Below, piece after piece: positions 15,974 through 26,191 of a stretch of DNA of 64,000 nt. This stretch comes from CAVSJR01 sp963728285 (lineage in GTDB: Bacteria; Actinomycetota; UBA4738; HRBIN12). The stretch lies in the NCBI GenBank assembly GCA_963728285.1, contig CAVSJR010000001.1, positions 806,001 to 870,000 on the forward strand. Reading direction: 5' to 3'. How positions within the stretch are numbered: position 1 is the stretch's first letter; each line of letters opens with the position of its first letter. The translations under genes and the position numbers were made by a program. Under the pieces are notes generated by a model. That model made no database searches. It saw only the letters and a list, made by a program, of their open reading frames with translations, and had not been told where the DNA came from.

Positions 15974-16828
15974 ATGAACAGAGTTCGCATCGCGTCGCTC
16001 GCCGCGCTCACGGCAGGAGCCGTCGTCGGCGCGGCCCTCGTCGCCGTCGCCGCCCTCGGATCCGATGCGCCGGTGTCCTCCTCGCGTTCGGCCGCGTCGC
16101 TTCCCGGATTCGGCGGAGCGACGTTCCTCAGCCACGTGAACGACCCGGCGAGCACCCCCGGCTTTCCCGGCGATCCGGCGTTCACGCTCGAGACGATCTT
16201 CACCGTTCCGAGGGACGGGTTCTACCTGCAGGAGGTCCATGAAGGTGAGCACACCGGCACGCACTACAGCGCGCCGTGCCACTTCCACCGCGGGGCGCTG
16301 TGCGCCGACCGGCTGGAGCCGGCGGACTTCATCCTCCCGGCGGTCGTCGTCGACATCAGACGGCAGGTCCTCGAGGACGTGGACTATGCGCTCACCGTCG
16401 AGGACCTCGAGGACTGGGTCGAGGCGCACGGGCCCATGCCGAGCGGCGCCGCCGTCCTCGCGTGGACGGGATGCGCCCGCTTCTGGGGCGCCGAGCGCGG
16501 CCCGGGAGTCCCCAGTTACTACAACTGCGGCACCGGCGAGCGAGGATTCCACCAGCCGGGCTTCTCCGAGGCGGCGGTGCGCTGGCTGATCGATGAGGGG
16601 GTGCTCGGGCGGCGCGGCGCCACGGGGACCGACACGTTCGGCCCCGACCCGGGCACGGACGGGGAGTTCATGGAATCGTCGCTCACCCTGCGGAGGCATC
16701 GGCTGACGCTCGAGAACCTCACGAACCTCGGTCGCATCCCCGCCGACGGCGGCTGGGTGGTGATCGGCGGTCCGCGCAATCGCGCCGGGTCCGGGGCGCC
16801 GTCCACGGTCCTGGGCCTCGCCCCGTGA
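15974..16828 (+). CDS. exported cyclase-family (kynurenine formamidase-like) hydrolase
   Basis: This 284-residue protein has an N-terminal export segment (RIASLAALTAGAVVGAALVA) and a cyclase-family fold. The metal site motif is GEHTGTHYSAPCHFHRG, matching HxGTHxDAPxHF except that the Asp is Ser. That difference may alter metal binding or chemistry. Later motifs such as VVVDIRR and VLAWTGCARFWG also fit. Family members hydrolyse formamides or cyclic substrates, usually in the cytoplasm, so an exported version is unusual and the substrate is unknown. GGGAG lies 7 nt before ATG 15974. It converges on the metalloprotease gene. Confidence 0.82.
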   Translation: MNRVRIASLAALTAGAVVGAALVAVAALGSDAPVSSSRSAASLPGFGGATFLSHVNDPASTPGFPGDPAFTLETIFTVPRDGFYLQEVHEGEHTGTHYSAPCHFHRGALCADRLEPADFILPAVVVDIRRQVLEDVDYALTVEDLEDWVEAHGPMPSGAAVLAWTGCARFWGAERGPGVPSYYNCGTGERGFHQPGFSEAAVRWLIDEGVLGRRGATGTDTFGPDPGTDGEFMESSLTLRRHRLTLENLTNLGRIPADGGWVVIGGPRNRAGSGAPSTVLGLAP

Positions 16829-16844
16829 GGGACTCGGTGCGCGG

Positions 16845-18497
16845 CTAGCCGGGGATCGTGACCCGGAAGCTGCGATCGACCGACCGCGCGGGGTCGTCGG
16901 CGCTCTGGCGGACGTTCGTGATGACGGCCACCAAACTGGAGGCGCATCCCGCGGGGTCCACCGGGGCCGCCGCGCGCGCTCCCCCCGACAGCGTCCCCGG
17001 CCCGACGTCGTAGACGCGAAGGCCGAGTCCGGGACCGAGGTCACATGCCACGCGCGCCCTGAGCGCGCCGCCGCCGGAGGTGTTTCTCACCCGGACGTTG
17101 AACGGCCCGCCGTCCTTCGGCAGCCGCACCCAGCTGAGGGAGTAGTTGTCCGGGATCGACCCGGTCACGGACTCTCCGACGGCATCGACGTGAAGCTGGG
17201 CCCTGGGCAGGCCCGCCGCATCGGCGTAGTCGTCGCCCTGCTCGATGCAGAACGGCGGCACGTAGGCGGCGTCACACGGCCGCGAGAACTTCACGGCCAG
17301 GGCCCAGTCGCTGTAGGCCGAGGCGAGGTCGATGCCCTGCAGGGCGAGCGCCTCCCGGAACGCCCCGAGATCGCTCGCGTCCCCGCGGGAGATCGACTCC
17401 CAGAACTCCTGCATCGCCTGCTCGCTTCCCGTTCCGTCCGTGGCATGGCCCAGCCTCTCCACGAGGCCTCGAAGCACCACCCAGTAGGGGTAGGGAGACG
17501 CGGTGTAGGAGCCCATGCTCTGGCCGAACCGCGGCCACAGGTAGTACTGGTTGTCGTTGGAGCCGTCGAAGACCTCGTCCTCCATCCACGTGGCGCCGCC
17601 CTCGGTGAAGACGTCGTCGGGCCGGTCGTCTCCGGTCAGATCGCCGTAGCCGAACTGGATCGAGTGGTTGAACTCGTGTGCGACGGTCGACTCCAACGAC
17701 TCGAGGGGCGGCGAGGCGAACCCCGCGTAGCTCTGGTTGAGCACCATGCACGAGGCCGCCGCGTCGTCCTCGGTCCACGGCGTGTTCGGGTTGTCGCCGA
17801 CGATGCCTGCGTACGTGCCGTATCGATCGACGTAGCCGTAGAGGCCGGAGAACAGCCGGTCGATCCTGACGTGATAGAGCCCATGCGGCGCCGAGGCGCG
17901 TGCCGGCGGCGCCGCCCACCCGAACGTGTCGACCTCGGCCGTCCACGTGAACTCCAGGGCGTCGATGTAGTCCTGGATCCCAAGGCCGCCTCCCAGCTTC
18001 GAGGCGTCGTAGTGGATGAGGAAGTGGGTCGTCTCGATCCGGTTCGGGAGCCGCTCGGTCGAGAGCGAGCACGTCGGCTGGCCCCTGCGGCTCGCCCGGG
18101 CGGCGCCGGCTCCGGGCACCGAGGCGGCCTCCAGCACCCCGGCCGCGGTGGCCAGCGCCGGATCGCTCGGATCGCGGCGGATCGAGGTCCTCAGGTTCAA
18201 CAGGGGCAGCGTTGCCCGCCACGGGGCCCGGCTTCGAAACGACGCCGGGAGCCTGGCCGGCGCGGCCAACGCATACGCCAGGTAGAGCCCGGCGGTGGAG
18301 GGATCGAGCTCACCCCGAGCGACCGCGCGGCCGAGGAGCTCCGGGGTCGCCGAACGGATGCGGTCGGCGGCGCGAGGATGGGCGGTCGGGCGCGGCGCCG
18401 CCTCCGCGGCGCGCGCGAACAGCAGCGGTGACAGCAGGAGACCCGCGAGCATGCAGGCGCGCAGGCGGTCCCTGCGGGAAACGGATCGAGCCGACAC
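16845..18497 (-). CDS. secreted HExxH metalloprotease (MXAN_6640-like)
   Basis: This 550-residue exported protein has a Sec signal (LRACMLAGLLLSPLLFARAA). The zinc site is STVAHEFNHSIQFGYG (HEFNH at 274-278) with the likely third ligand in FTEGGATWMEDEVF (Glu299), a gluzincin arrangement. The C-terminal 120 residues look like a beta-sandwich accessory domain (FNVRVRNTSGGGALRARVAC). I assign it to the MXAN_6640-type putative metalloproteases by this pattern. Substrate and anchoring are unknown. GGAGG sits 4 nt before GTG 18497 and a TATCTT box lies further upstream. Confidence 0.82.
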   Translation of the reverse strand: MSARSVSRRDRLRACMLAGLLLSPLLFARAAEAAPRPTAHPRAADRIRSATPELLGRAVARGELDPSTAGLYLAYALAAPARLPASFRSRAPWRATLPLLNLRTSIRRDPSDPALATAAGVLEAASVPGAGAARASRRGQPTCSLSTERLPNRIETTHFLIHYDASKLGGGLGIQDYIDALEFTWTAEVDTFGWAAPPARASAPHGLYHVRIDRLFSGLYGYVDRYGTYAGIVGDNPNTPWTEDDAAASCMVLNQSYAGFASPPLESLESTVAHEFNHSIQFGYGDLTGDDRPDDVFTEGGATWMEDEVFDGSNDNQYYLWPRFGQSMGSYTASPYPYWVVLRGLVERLGHATDGTGSEQAMQEFWESISRGDASDLGAFREALALQGIDLASAYSDWALAVKFSRPCDAAYVPPFCIEQGDDYADAAGLPRAQLHVDAVGESVTGSIPDNYSLSWVRLPKDGGPFNVRVRNTSGGGALRARVACDLGPGLGLRVYDVGPGTLSGGARAAAPVDPAGCASSLVAVITNVRQSADDPARSVDRSFRVTIPG

Positions 18498-18598
18498 GAA
18501 GCCTCCTCAGCGGTGCGCTCGGGATGCGCCATTCGAAGATACCGGAAGGCACCGCCCGGACCTACGGTCCAACGAACTAGTTGGTCCGCCGCCGAGGG

Positions 18599-20066
18599 CT
18601 AGGTCTCCAGTTCCCGATCGAGGCGCCAGCGCCGCCCGCCCTCCGGCCTGCTGACGTCGACGATGGAGCCGTCCTGCAGCGCGAGGCGAAAGCACGCGAG
18701 CCGAATGCCGTCGCGCTCCTCCGTCCAACTCCGGACGTACGTCGACGCCCTCCTCGACGCCTCCCCGCACGATCGACCTCGGCCACTCCTCCGCCCGCGC
18801 ACCCTCGTAGAACCGGATCTCGAGATCCGGTTCTCGACCGATCCACCTCGGCAGCACGGGGGTCCACGCGAGGAAGACGAGCCCCGCGATGGCAACGGAC
18901 CACTCGGCGCCGATGGCCGGAAGCATCGGCACGGCAAGGCCGGCGGCGACGAGCCGGCTGACTTGATAGACGACGTCGTAGACGGCGAAGACTCGCCCAC
19001 GGTACCCGTCGGGGACGGCCTCCTGGACCAGCGTGTCGGAGGGGACCTTCTTCCACGCGAACGCGAGGCCGACGCCGAAGCTGGCCAGGAGCACGCTCCA
19101 CGGGGTGATGTTCGTGGAGACGGCGACGAGCAGGAAGCCGCTGAGGGCGAAGGCGCCGGCGATGATCCACTCCTTCGAATGGCGCTCCTCGAGCCTGCCG
19201 ACGGTCGCCAGGCCGAGGAACACCCCCGCCCCTCCCGCCCCGATCAGCCAGGAGAAGGAGCCGACGCCCTCGCCGAATCGCTCGCGGAAGACGAATAGCG
19301 ACAGCACGAGCACCAGCCCCTGACCGAGCTGGTCGAGCGACATCGATGCGATCGGGGCCAGGGCCCGTGGGGCGTGGGCGAGGTGCCGAACGCCGTCGAC
19401 GAGCTCGGCCGAGACGCGCCGAACGGCGTGCCGCAACAGCTCCGGCGGCGCGCTGCCGGTGTGCGGCAGGAGCTCGCTGCCGATGCGCGAGGCGGCGAGC
19501 GACGCCAGCACCCAGGCGGCCGAGGCGGCGAGCACGAGGGGCAGCGTCGCGTCCACGGCGTCGGCCACGAGCCCGCCGGCGAACACCCCGGCGAGGAGCG
19601 CCGTGGTTCCGCCGATGGTCGCCAGCGAGTTCGCCATCAGCAGGTCCCTGGTCGGGACGAGGCGCGGGACGACGGCCGTCGCGGTCGCGAGGTAGAAGCG
19701 GTTCAGCGAGAGGACCCACAGGGCACCGGCGTAGAACGCGGCCGCGGATCGCGACGGATCGACGAGGACGAGCCACGCGAGCGCCGCGCGAGCGAGGGGC
19801 GCGATCAGCAGGATGCGCCGGCGCGGCCAGCGATCGATGAAGACGCCGGCGAAGGGGCCGAGGATCGAGAACGGCAGCACGATGATCAGGCTCGCGACCG
19901 CGAAGCCGGCGACCGTGCCCTGCTCCTCGGGCGAGAAGATGATCGAGGTCACGAGCGCCGCCTGGAACACGCCGTCGCCCGCCGTGCTCAGCAGACGGGC
20001 GGTCAACACGGCCCGGAAGTCCCGGCTGCGCAGCGCCTCGCGGGCTCGATCCAGGGTGCCGATCAT
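18599..20066 (-). CDS. MFS transporter with cytosolic C-terminal extension (frame broken in this sequence)
   Basis: This is an MFS_3-type transporter (FRAVLTARLLSTAGDGVFQA; FIDRWPRRRILLIAPLA loop) of about 488 residues. After helix 12 a soluble tail of about 70 residues begins PDLEIRFYEGARAEEWPRS. Near base 18740 the frame shifts by +1: the tail continues as YVRSWTEERDGIRLACFRLA in the next frame and stops at 18599, whereas staying in frame gives an Arg-rich unlikely tail. One base removed restores a single frame (total length is 3n+1). I take ATG 20066 as the start. It lies 87 nt downstream of ino1, perhaps behind a terminator-like hairpin. Confidence 0.8.
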
Positions 20067-20129
20067 TGCGCGATCGTCGGTGGCTCGCTCGACCCGGCAC
20101 ACATCGAGCGGCCCGGGTCCGGGACCGCG

Positions 20130-20145
20130 CGCCGCCTCAGCGGCG
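20130..20145 (-). terminator. GC-rich hairpin after ino1
   Basis: CGCCGC-CTCA-GCGGCG is a perfect 6-bp stem with a 4-nt loop just past the ino1 stop. No T-run follows, so any terminating role would not be of the classical intrinsic type. Confidence 0.4.
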
Positions 20146-20153
20146 ACGGGCGT

Positions 20154-21276
20154 TCAGGCGCTGGCGTTGTCGAAGAACGCCGTCCAGTCGGCCGCCTTCG
20201 AGGCCCCGTTGCCCATGATGAACTCCTCCACCATCTCGTGGGCCCCCTCATCGGAGAACTGGACCGGCGGGCTCTTCATGAAGTACGCGCTCGGCCCGAT
20301 GATCGGACCGGCGACACCTCGATCCTTCGCGATCTTCGCGCACCGAACCGCATCGATCACGATGCCGGCGGAGTTCGGGCTGTCCCAGACCTCGAGCTTC
20401 AGCTCGATGTTCAACGGCACGTCGCCGAATCCCTGGCTCTCGAGCCGGATCTGCGCCCACTTGCGGTCCTCGAGCCAGGGGACGTAGTCGCTCGGTCCGA
20501 TGTGGATGTCTGCCTTGTCCAGGGACTTTCGCATCTGGCTCTGGACGGACTGGGTCTTGGAGACCTTCTTCGACACGAGGCGCTCACGCTCGAGCATGTT
20601 CATGAAGTCCATGTTGCCGCCGAAGTTCAGCTGGTAGGTGCGGTTGAGCTTGACTCCGCGATCCTCGAGCAGCTTCGTCAGCACCCGGTGCACGATGGTC
20701 GCACCGACCTGGCTCTTGATGTCGTCGCCCACGATCGGCAGGCCGGCGTCCACGAACTTGCGCGCCCACGTCCGATCCGAGGCGATGAACACCGGGAGGC
20801 AGTTCACGAACGCGCATCCCGCGTCCAGCGCCGCCTGGGCGTAGAAGCGCGCCGCCTGCTCCGAGCCGACGGGGAGATAGCAGACGACCACGTCGGCGCG
20901 CGCATCGCGAAGCGCCTGCGCGACGTCGACCTCCGCGGCGTCGGATTCGGTGATGACGTCCTCGTAGAACTGGCCGAGCCCGTCGAGCGTGGTGCCGCGC
21001 TGCACCGTGACGCCGGTGGGGGGGACGTCGGCGAACCGGATCGTGTTGTTCGGCTCGGAGAAGATCGCCTCCGCGACGTCGGCGCCGACCTTCTTCGCGT
21101 CCACGTCGAACGCCGCGGCGACCTCGATGTCGGAGACGTGATAGTCACCGAGCTTCACGTGCATGAGGCCGGGGACTCGAGTCCTCGGGATCGGCCTCCT
21201 TGTAGTACTCCAGGCCCTGGACGAGCGATGACGCGCAGTTCCCCACGCCGACGATCGCGAGTCGAACCTTGCTCAT
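20154..21276 (-). CDS. ino1: inositol-3-phosphate synthase (frame broken in this sequence)
   Basis: This NAD-dependent enzyme makes inositol-3-phosphate from glucose-6-phosphate, the first step to phosphatidylinositol and mycothiol in actinobacteria. The N-terminus MSKVRLAIVGVGNCASSLVQ is the NAD-binding Rossmann start. The rest (TRVPGLMHVKLGDYHVSDIE, NCLPVFIASD, DDIKSQVGATIVHR, LNFGGNMDFMNM) lies in the next frame. The break is at about 21181-21186 and is one extra base; the total is 1123 nt (3n+1), about 373 residues when repaired. The ATG at 21276 overlaps the padR stop (ATGA), so it is coupled to its regulator. The catalytic core is intact, which argues against a decayed gene. Confidence 0.9.
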
Positions 21277-21860
21277 GTCGTGCGCTCCTTTCCGCGAAGC
21301 GCCGCGGTGTTCTTACGTCGCTTCGTTCCCCCCCGGGTGTTCGTGGTGAGCCGACGCTCCGCCTGGATCAGGCCGTCGAGCCAGGCGATGTCCTGCTCGG
21401 TCGAGTCCTGACCGTGCTGTATCAGCGCGAGCGTGTACGTGTCCTGCACTGCGGTGGTGCCGCGCAACGAGGTCTTGATCGTGGAGAGTCGCTCCTCCAA
21501 ATAGGCGCGCCGGCGCTCCAGCAGCCGGATGCGCGTCTCCGGAGCCAGGTACTTGAAGAAGGCGAGGCGAACACGAAAGCGGTTCTCCTCACCCGTCTCG
21601 TGGCCGGCCTCCTCCAGGAGTTCGAGGAACAGTTCCTCGCCCTTCTGCGTGATCCGGTAGACGTTCTTCCGCCGTCCGACCTCCTCGGGGTCGAAGACCT
21701 TCTCGACGGCGCCGTCGCGCTCCAGGCGCCGGAGGCTCGGGTAGAGGGAGCCGTAGGAGACCCTCCAGAACCCGCCGAGCGTGTCCGTGAGCTGCCGGGA
21801 GAGCTGATACCCGTGCATGGTCCGCTCTTTGAGGAGGCCGAGGACCGCGAGCTCAAGCAT
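21273..21860 (-). CDS. PadR-family transcriptional regulator
   Basis: This 195-residue regulator has the PadR winged helix (MLELAVLGLLKERTMHGYQL, SYGSLYPSLRRLERDGAVEK, GRRKNVYRITQKGEELF) and a long helical Vir-like C-terminal domain for dimerisation. It is coupled to ino1 by an ATGA overlap, so it probably controls inositol synthesis. ATG 21860 is chosen because PadR proteins begin MLELxxLGLL. GTG 21899 in frame would add 13 residues and would be leaderless directly beneath the operator. The promoter carries a striking array of GATATATC repeats. Confidence 0.9.
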   Translation of the reverse strand: MLELAVLGLLKERTMHGYQLSRQLTDTLGGFWRVSYGSLYPSLRRLERDGAVEKVFDPEEVGRRKNVYRITQKGEELFLELLEEAGHETGEENRFRVRLAFFKYLAPETRIRLLERRRAYLEERLSTIKTSLRGTTAVQDTYTLALIQHGQDSTEQDIAWLDGLIQAERRLTTNTRGGTKRRKNTAALRGKERTT

Positions 21861-21899
21861 GATGGGTGCGGTATCCTTCTCTCGTCGGTTGTATCGCAC

Positions 21900-21946
21900 G
21901 ATATATCGAATCGATATATCGATCGGATATATCTAACCGCTATATT
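21900..21946 (-). promoter_or_regulatory. 13-bp-spaced GATATATC array upstream of padR-ino1
   Basis: The palindromic octamer GATATATC starts at 21900, 21913 and 21926, exactly 13 bp apart. A degenerate fourth copy (GCTATATT) stands at 21939, again 13 bp on. The block is a conspicuous AT island in GC-rich DNA and overlaps the place where the core promoter must lie. It is the likely PadR operator, with cooperative binding possible. Confidence 0.75.
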
Positions 21947-22101
21947 CGGGGATCGTCAAATCGCCGGTCCCACCCGGGCGCGCGAGTCACCCGACCTGGG
22001 CCACGAGGCGGCCGACCGATTGCCTCGGCGGTCGGACGTGGTGCGGATGAGCTCGACTCCGCTCTGCGAGATCGGGAAACGCTGAGGTCGAAGCCGCGAC
22101 C

Positions 22102-22780
22102 CTACCCTCGAGCGCGGCGCCGATCGTAGGCCACGAGGTAGTCGGGCGTGCGCGTGCCCCCGGGAAGGTCGGCCGCTGCCTCCGGATCGCCTGCGCTCAC
22201 GACGAGCGGAAGAACGCCCGCCCAGACCGGCAGGTCGTGGTCCTCCGGGTCGTCGACCGGTGGTCCGGTCCGGATCTTGGCCGATGCCTCCTCGATGGCC
22301 AGCGAGAGCAGCGAGGTCTGGCTCATCTCCACATCGTTCGGTGCCCGGGCATCTGCGGCACGGCCGGGCGCGACGTGATCGGCGAGGGCACGGGCCGCCG
22401 CACGCTGTTCCTCGCGATCGGTGACCTCCTCCGCCGACCCGTAGACGATCACCGACCGGTAGTTCATCGAGTGCGCAAACGCCGAGCGGGCCAGCACGAG
22501 CGCGTCCACGATCGTCGGCGGTCACGCAGACCTCGATTCCGGACGTCAGCGAGTGGATCGTCCGGCTCGCCCTCGATCCGTGGAGATAGAGGACGTCCCC
22601 GATCCGCGCATGCACGGTGGGGATCACGCGCGGTTCGCCCTCGGCCACGTACGCCACATGACAGATGAGCGCCTCGTCCAGGATGGAGTGGATCAGCTCT
22701 CGGTCGTACGCGGCGCGCTCGGGATGGCGGCGGATACGTGTGCGTCCGGTCGGCTCGATGATGTGCTGCTCGTCCGACAT
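22102..22780 (-). CDS. pyridoxamine 5'-phosphate oxidase-fold protein (frame broken in this sequence)
   Basis: This is a flavin- or F420-binding split-barrel protein of about 225 residues. The N-terminal half reads MSDEQHIIEPTGRTRIRRHP, CHVAYVAEGEPRVIPTVHAR and LYLHGSRASRT, typical of the PPOX-like family that binds FMN or heme. The second half (IVDALVLARSAFAHSMNYRS, VIVYGSAEEV) lies one base out of frame. The break is at about 22515-22522, where GCCGACG seems to hold one extra C. Total length is 3n+1. ATG 22780 follows a TACGCT box by 10 nt. The function is unknown beyond the fold. Confidence 0.83.
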
Positions 22781-22790
22781 GAGACGCCCA

Positions 22791-22796
22791 AGCGTA
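22791..22796 (-). promoter_or_regulatory. -10 box TACGCT of the PPOX-fold gene
   Basis: The reverse strand reads TACGCT, 10 nt, then ATG 22780. The mRNA would be leaderless or nearly so. Confidence 0.45.
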
Positions 22797-22945
22797 TCGG
22801 AGCGGGCCGGCCTCCGCCGGGGGGGCGTTGGCTCCTCCGGGGAGGGTGTTCGCGTCGTCATCAGAACCCGACGTTCGACGGATGGTCGTTGCTTCGACGG
22901 GCCCGCTAGACTACGCGGCGTTCCCGACCCCTCTGAGGTGCGACG

Positions 22946-24521
22946 ATGTCGAGAGTTCTGTTGATCGGGTGGGATGGCGCCGACTGGCGCATCCTCGACC
23001 CGCTGATCGAGCAGGGGGCGCTTCCCAACCTTCAGGCCCTCGCCGCCCGCGGGTCGAGGAGCGCGCTGAAGTCCACGATCCCAACGCATTCCTGGGCCGC
23101 ATGGCCGTCGTTCATGACGGGGGTGAATCCCGCGGACCACGGCGTGTACGACATCCTCGAGACCGTGCCCGGGCACGCACAAGCAATATCCCGTGACGTT
23201 CAAGTCGATCAAGGAGCGGACCTTCCTCGCCGACCTCGACGCCGCGGGCAAGGAGGCGGTCTACGCGGATCTTCCGCTGACCTTCCCCCCGCCCGACATC
23301 AAGGGGAAGCTGCTCGCCGGCGGCGTGCTCCCGAAGGGAAGGCAATTCGCCCACCCCGCCGATCTCCCCGAGACCCTCGAGCGGGCCGGGGCCCCGTGGC
23401 CCATCAACGGGATGTCGTGGACGACGTTTCGCAACCGGCCCGACGCCTATCTCGACGAGGCCCTCGATATCACCGGCAAGCGGATTCGCGCGACCGAGTG
23501 GCTCATGGACAACACCGATTGGGACTTCCTCATGTCGGTCTGGGTCTCCGTCGACCGGACGCAGCACTGCCTGTCCAACTACGTCGGGCCCGACCACCCG
23601 GACTATCCGAAGCTGTCGAAGACGCCCCGGTACCAGAAGGTCGTCGACGTCTACCGCCAGCTCGACGACGCACTGGGCTCGTTCCTCTCGAGGACCGACG
23701 AGAGCGACATCATCCTGTTCATCTCCGACCACGGGTTTCAGTCGACGTCCCGAGCCGTGCACATGGACCAGCTGCTGAAGCGGCTGGGCTACCTCGAGTT
23801 CACGGCATCGAACCTCGTGTACGGCCCCATGCAATGGGGGCCGATGCGCACGGCCGCCCGCAAGGTCTACGACCTCCTCGGCCTGCACGGCAAGGTGTCG
23901 CTCTCGCAGCCCGTGAACTGGCAGAAGACGCGGGCGTACACCTCCATTCGCTCTACGGGGGAAGGCGTCTCGATCAACCTCGCGGGCCGCGAGCCGGACG
24001 GCATCGTCGACCCGGCGGATTTCGAGAAGGTCCGCGAGGGCATCATGGACCGCCTCGCGAACTTCGTGGATCCGGAGACGGGTCGCAAGCCCGTGAAGGC
24101 CATCTTCAAGCGTGAGGAGATCTTCAAGGGCAGGCACGCCGACTCCGCCCCCGACATCCTGATGGAGCCGGCGGAGCAGTATTCGCTCACGCACGCCAAG
24201 AGCGCCGTGGAGAAGGCCGACTGGCTGGCCGGCGATCACCGGCTGGACGGCGTCATCGTGGCGGCGGGTCCCGGCGTCATGCCGTTCTCCGAGCCGCCCC
24301 TGCTCGTGGACATGGCTCCGACGATCCTCGCGGCGCTGGATGCGCCGGCGTCGATCGAGCACACCGGCACGGTGCTGCAGGAGGTCGTGGGCGCCGAGGC
24401 GAGCGTGCGCGCCGGCGTGACCGCCGGCGCGGTCGAGGTGACGGAGCGGGAGCCGTCCGTGAGCGATACCGAGGCCGACGAGATGGAAGAGCACCTGCGC
24501 GGCCTTGGCTACCTCGAATAG
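22946..24521 (+). CDS. alkaline phosphatase-superfamily phosphodiesterase (frame broken in this sequence)
   Basis: This is a metal-dependent hydrolase of the type I phosphodiesterase/nucleotide pyrophosphatase group, about 524 residues once repaired. The N-terminus has the metal-binding LLIGWDGADWRILDPLIEQG and the nucleophile region STIPTHSWAAWPSFMTGVNP. After a +1 shift at about 23171 (one extra G in CCCGGGCAC) the frame continues with KQYPVTFKSIKERTFL, ILFISDHGFQST and a C-terminal part ending HLRGLGYLE. GAGGTG sits 5 nt before ATG 22946 and a TAGACT box lies at about 22908. It is followed by a flippase-like gene, so a role in surface glycan or phosphodiester metabolism is plausible. Confidence 0.85.
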
Positions 24522-24565
24522 CTCCGGGGACGGCGATCCCGTCCCGGCGCGGAGCATCCGGCGGG

Positions 24566-26136
24566 CTGAGGGGCGCGCTCGAGGGGGCGCTTCCCGCAGA
24601 GCGGTTCGGCGATCAACGCAACATCCTCGGCAACACGGGACAGAACGTCCTGGGCCTCGCCATCGGCGCCCTCGCGACGTTCGCCGCGCAGGTCCTGATG
24701 ACGAACGCGCTCGGACGCGACTCGTACGGGATCGTCACACTCACGACGCAGTTCGCGTTCATCGCGGCGGCCGCGACGAGGTTCGGGATGGACGTCGCCG
24801 AACGTCCGGCTCGTCGCGATCCTCGTCGGCCGCGGGGAGGTCGGCAGGGTCCGCGCCCCTCGTTCGCCGGTCGGTCCTGATCGCCGCGGCGGTGAGCGTG
24901 GCATGCGCGGTGATCGCGTTCTTCGGATCCGGCTGGCTGGCGACGACGTTCTCCGGGCTCCCGGCGCAAGCCCGCCCGGCGTTTCAGGCCGCCGCCGTCA
25001 CGATCCCCCTGGCGGCGCTCGCGTTCACGTACATGGGAGCGACGCGCGGTCTGAAGATCATGCGCTACACGCTCTACGCGCAGTGGACGGCCCAGCCCCT
25101 GGGCTGGATCGCCTTCGCGCTCGTCGGGTGGGTGGTGGCCAGGACCGCGGGCATGACGTCGCTCGCCTACGCCGCCTCCTGGGGCCTCGCGCTGGTGATC
25201 GCGTGGTGGGGGTGGGAGAAGCAGACCCGCGCCTTCGATCAGCGGACCGAGGGTCGGGGCATCCCGGAGGAAGACACCGGCGCGCTGTTGCGGTTCGGGG
25301 CGCTGCGGGCGCCGGCGACGCTGTTCTCCCAGCTCATCTTCTGGGCGGACTTCTTCGTCCTCTCCACGCTCTCGAGCGGCGGCGGGCGCGTCGGCCCCGC
25401 CCAGGTGGGCGTGTACGGCGCCGCCCTCCGCGCGGCGCAGTCGCTGTTCCTGTTCCTTACGTCCGTCTCGCTGACGTTCAGCCCGTTCGTCGCCGACCTG
25501 CATCACCGCGGCGAGCGGGTGAAGCTCGACGGCCTCTACAAGTCGGTCACGCGCTGGACCCTCGGGGCGACGATCCCGGTCCTCCTCGTCCTCGCGATCC
25601 TGCCTGGGCCGGTCCTGCGCATCTTCGGCCGGGAGTTCGTCGGGGGGGACGTCGCCCTGCGGGTGCTCATCATCGGGATGATCGTGCCGGTCCTGGTCGG
25701 CACCGTCGGGTTCATCCTCATCATGGTGGGTCGCACGGGATGGGATCTGCTGGTGTACGTGGGGTCCTTCGCCATCGACATCGGGGTCGCCTACGTGCTC
25801 ATCCCGTCGGTGGGCATTCGCGGCGCGGCGATCGCGCAGGCGCTCACGCTGTGGTTCTCGGCCTCCGCGCGCCTGTTCCTCGTGCGCCGTTTCGTCGGGA
25901 TCTGGCCGTTCGATCGAGCCTTCCTTCGACTGATCCCTCCGACGGCGATCGGAGCCGCCGTCATGATCGGTGCGAGCGTGGTCATCCCCAGCGAGAAGTG
26001 GCTCGTCAACCTGGTGGTCGCCTCGGCGCTCGGCGTCGGCGCCTACGCCGTCGCGCTCGTCGCGGTCGGGCTCAAGCCGGCCGAGCGCCGTGCCTTGCTC
26101 TCGGTGGTCAAACGCCTCGCGGGGCGCGCGGGATGA
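24566..26136 (+). CDS. polysaccharide flippase-like protein (two frame breaks)
   Basis: This is a multi-helix membrane protein of the oligosaccharide flippase (MATE/Wzx) type, about 520 residues. The N-terminal part GDQRNILGNTGQNVLGLAIG and MTNALGRDSYGIVTLTTQFA matches the family start. Extra bases near 24798 and 24858 shift the frame twice by +1, after which VRRSVLIAAAVSVACAVIAF runs unbroken to the stop. The start is unclear: no ATG is in frame, CTG 24566 is a weak choice, and TTG 24505 with a further insertion is possible. It lies directly after the phosphodiesterase and converges on a glycosyltransferase, which suggests surface glycan export. Confidence 0.72.
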
Positions 26137-26191
26137 CGCGGACGGATGGCGCCCGCATCGGTGGAGGGTGCCGGGAACGCCGGGCGGGGGC

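Noticed and set aside
18577..18598. An imperfect inverted repeat GGTCCAAC/GTTGGTCC as an operator
   Set aside because: It has a mismatch in the stem and lies just past the end of the MFS gene and well upstream of the protease gene. Chance or a weak terminator is as likely.
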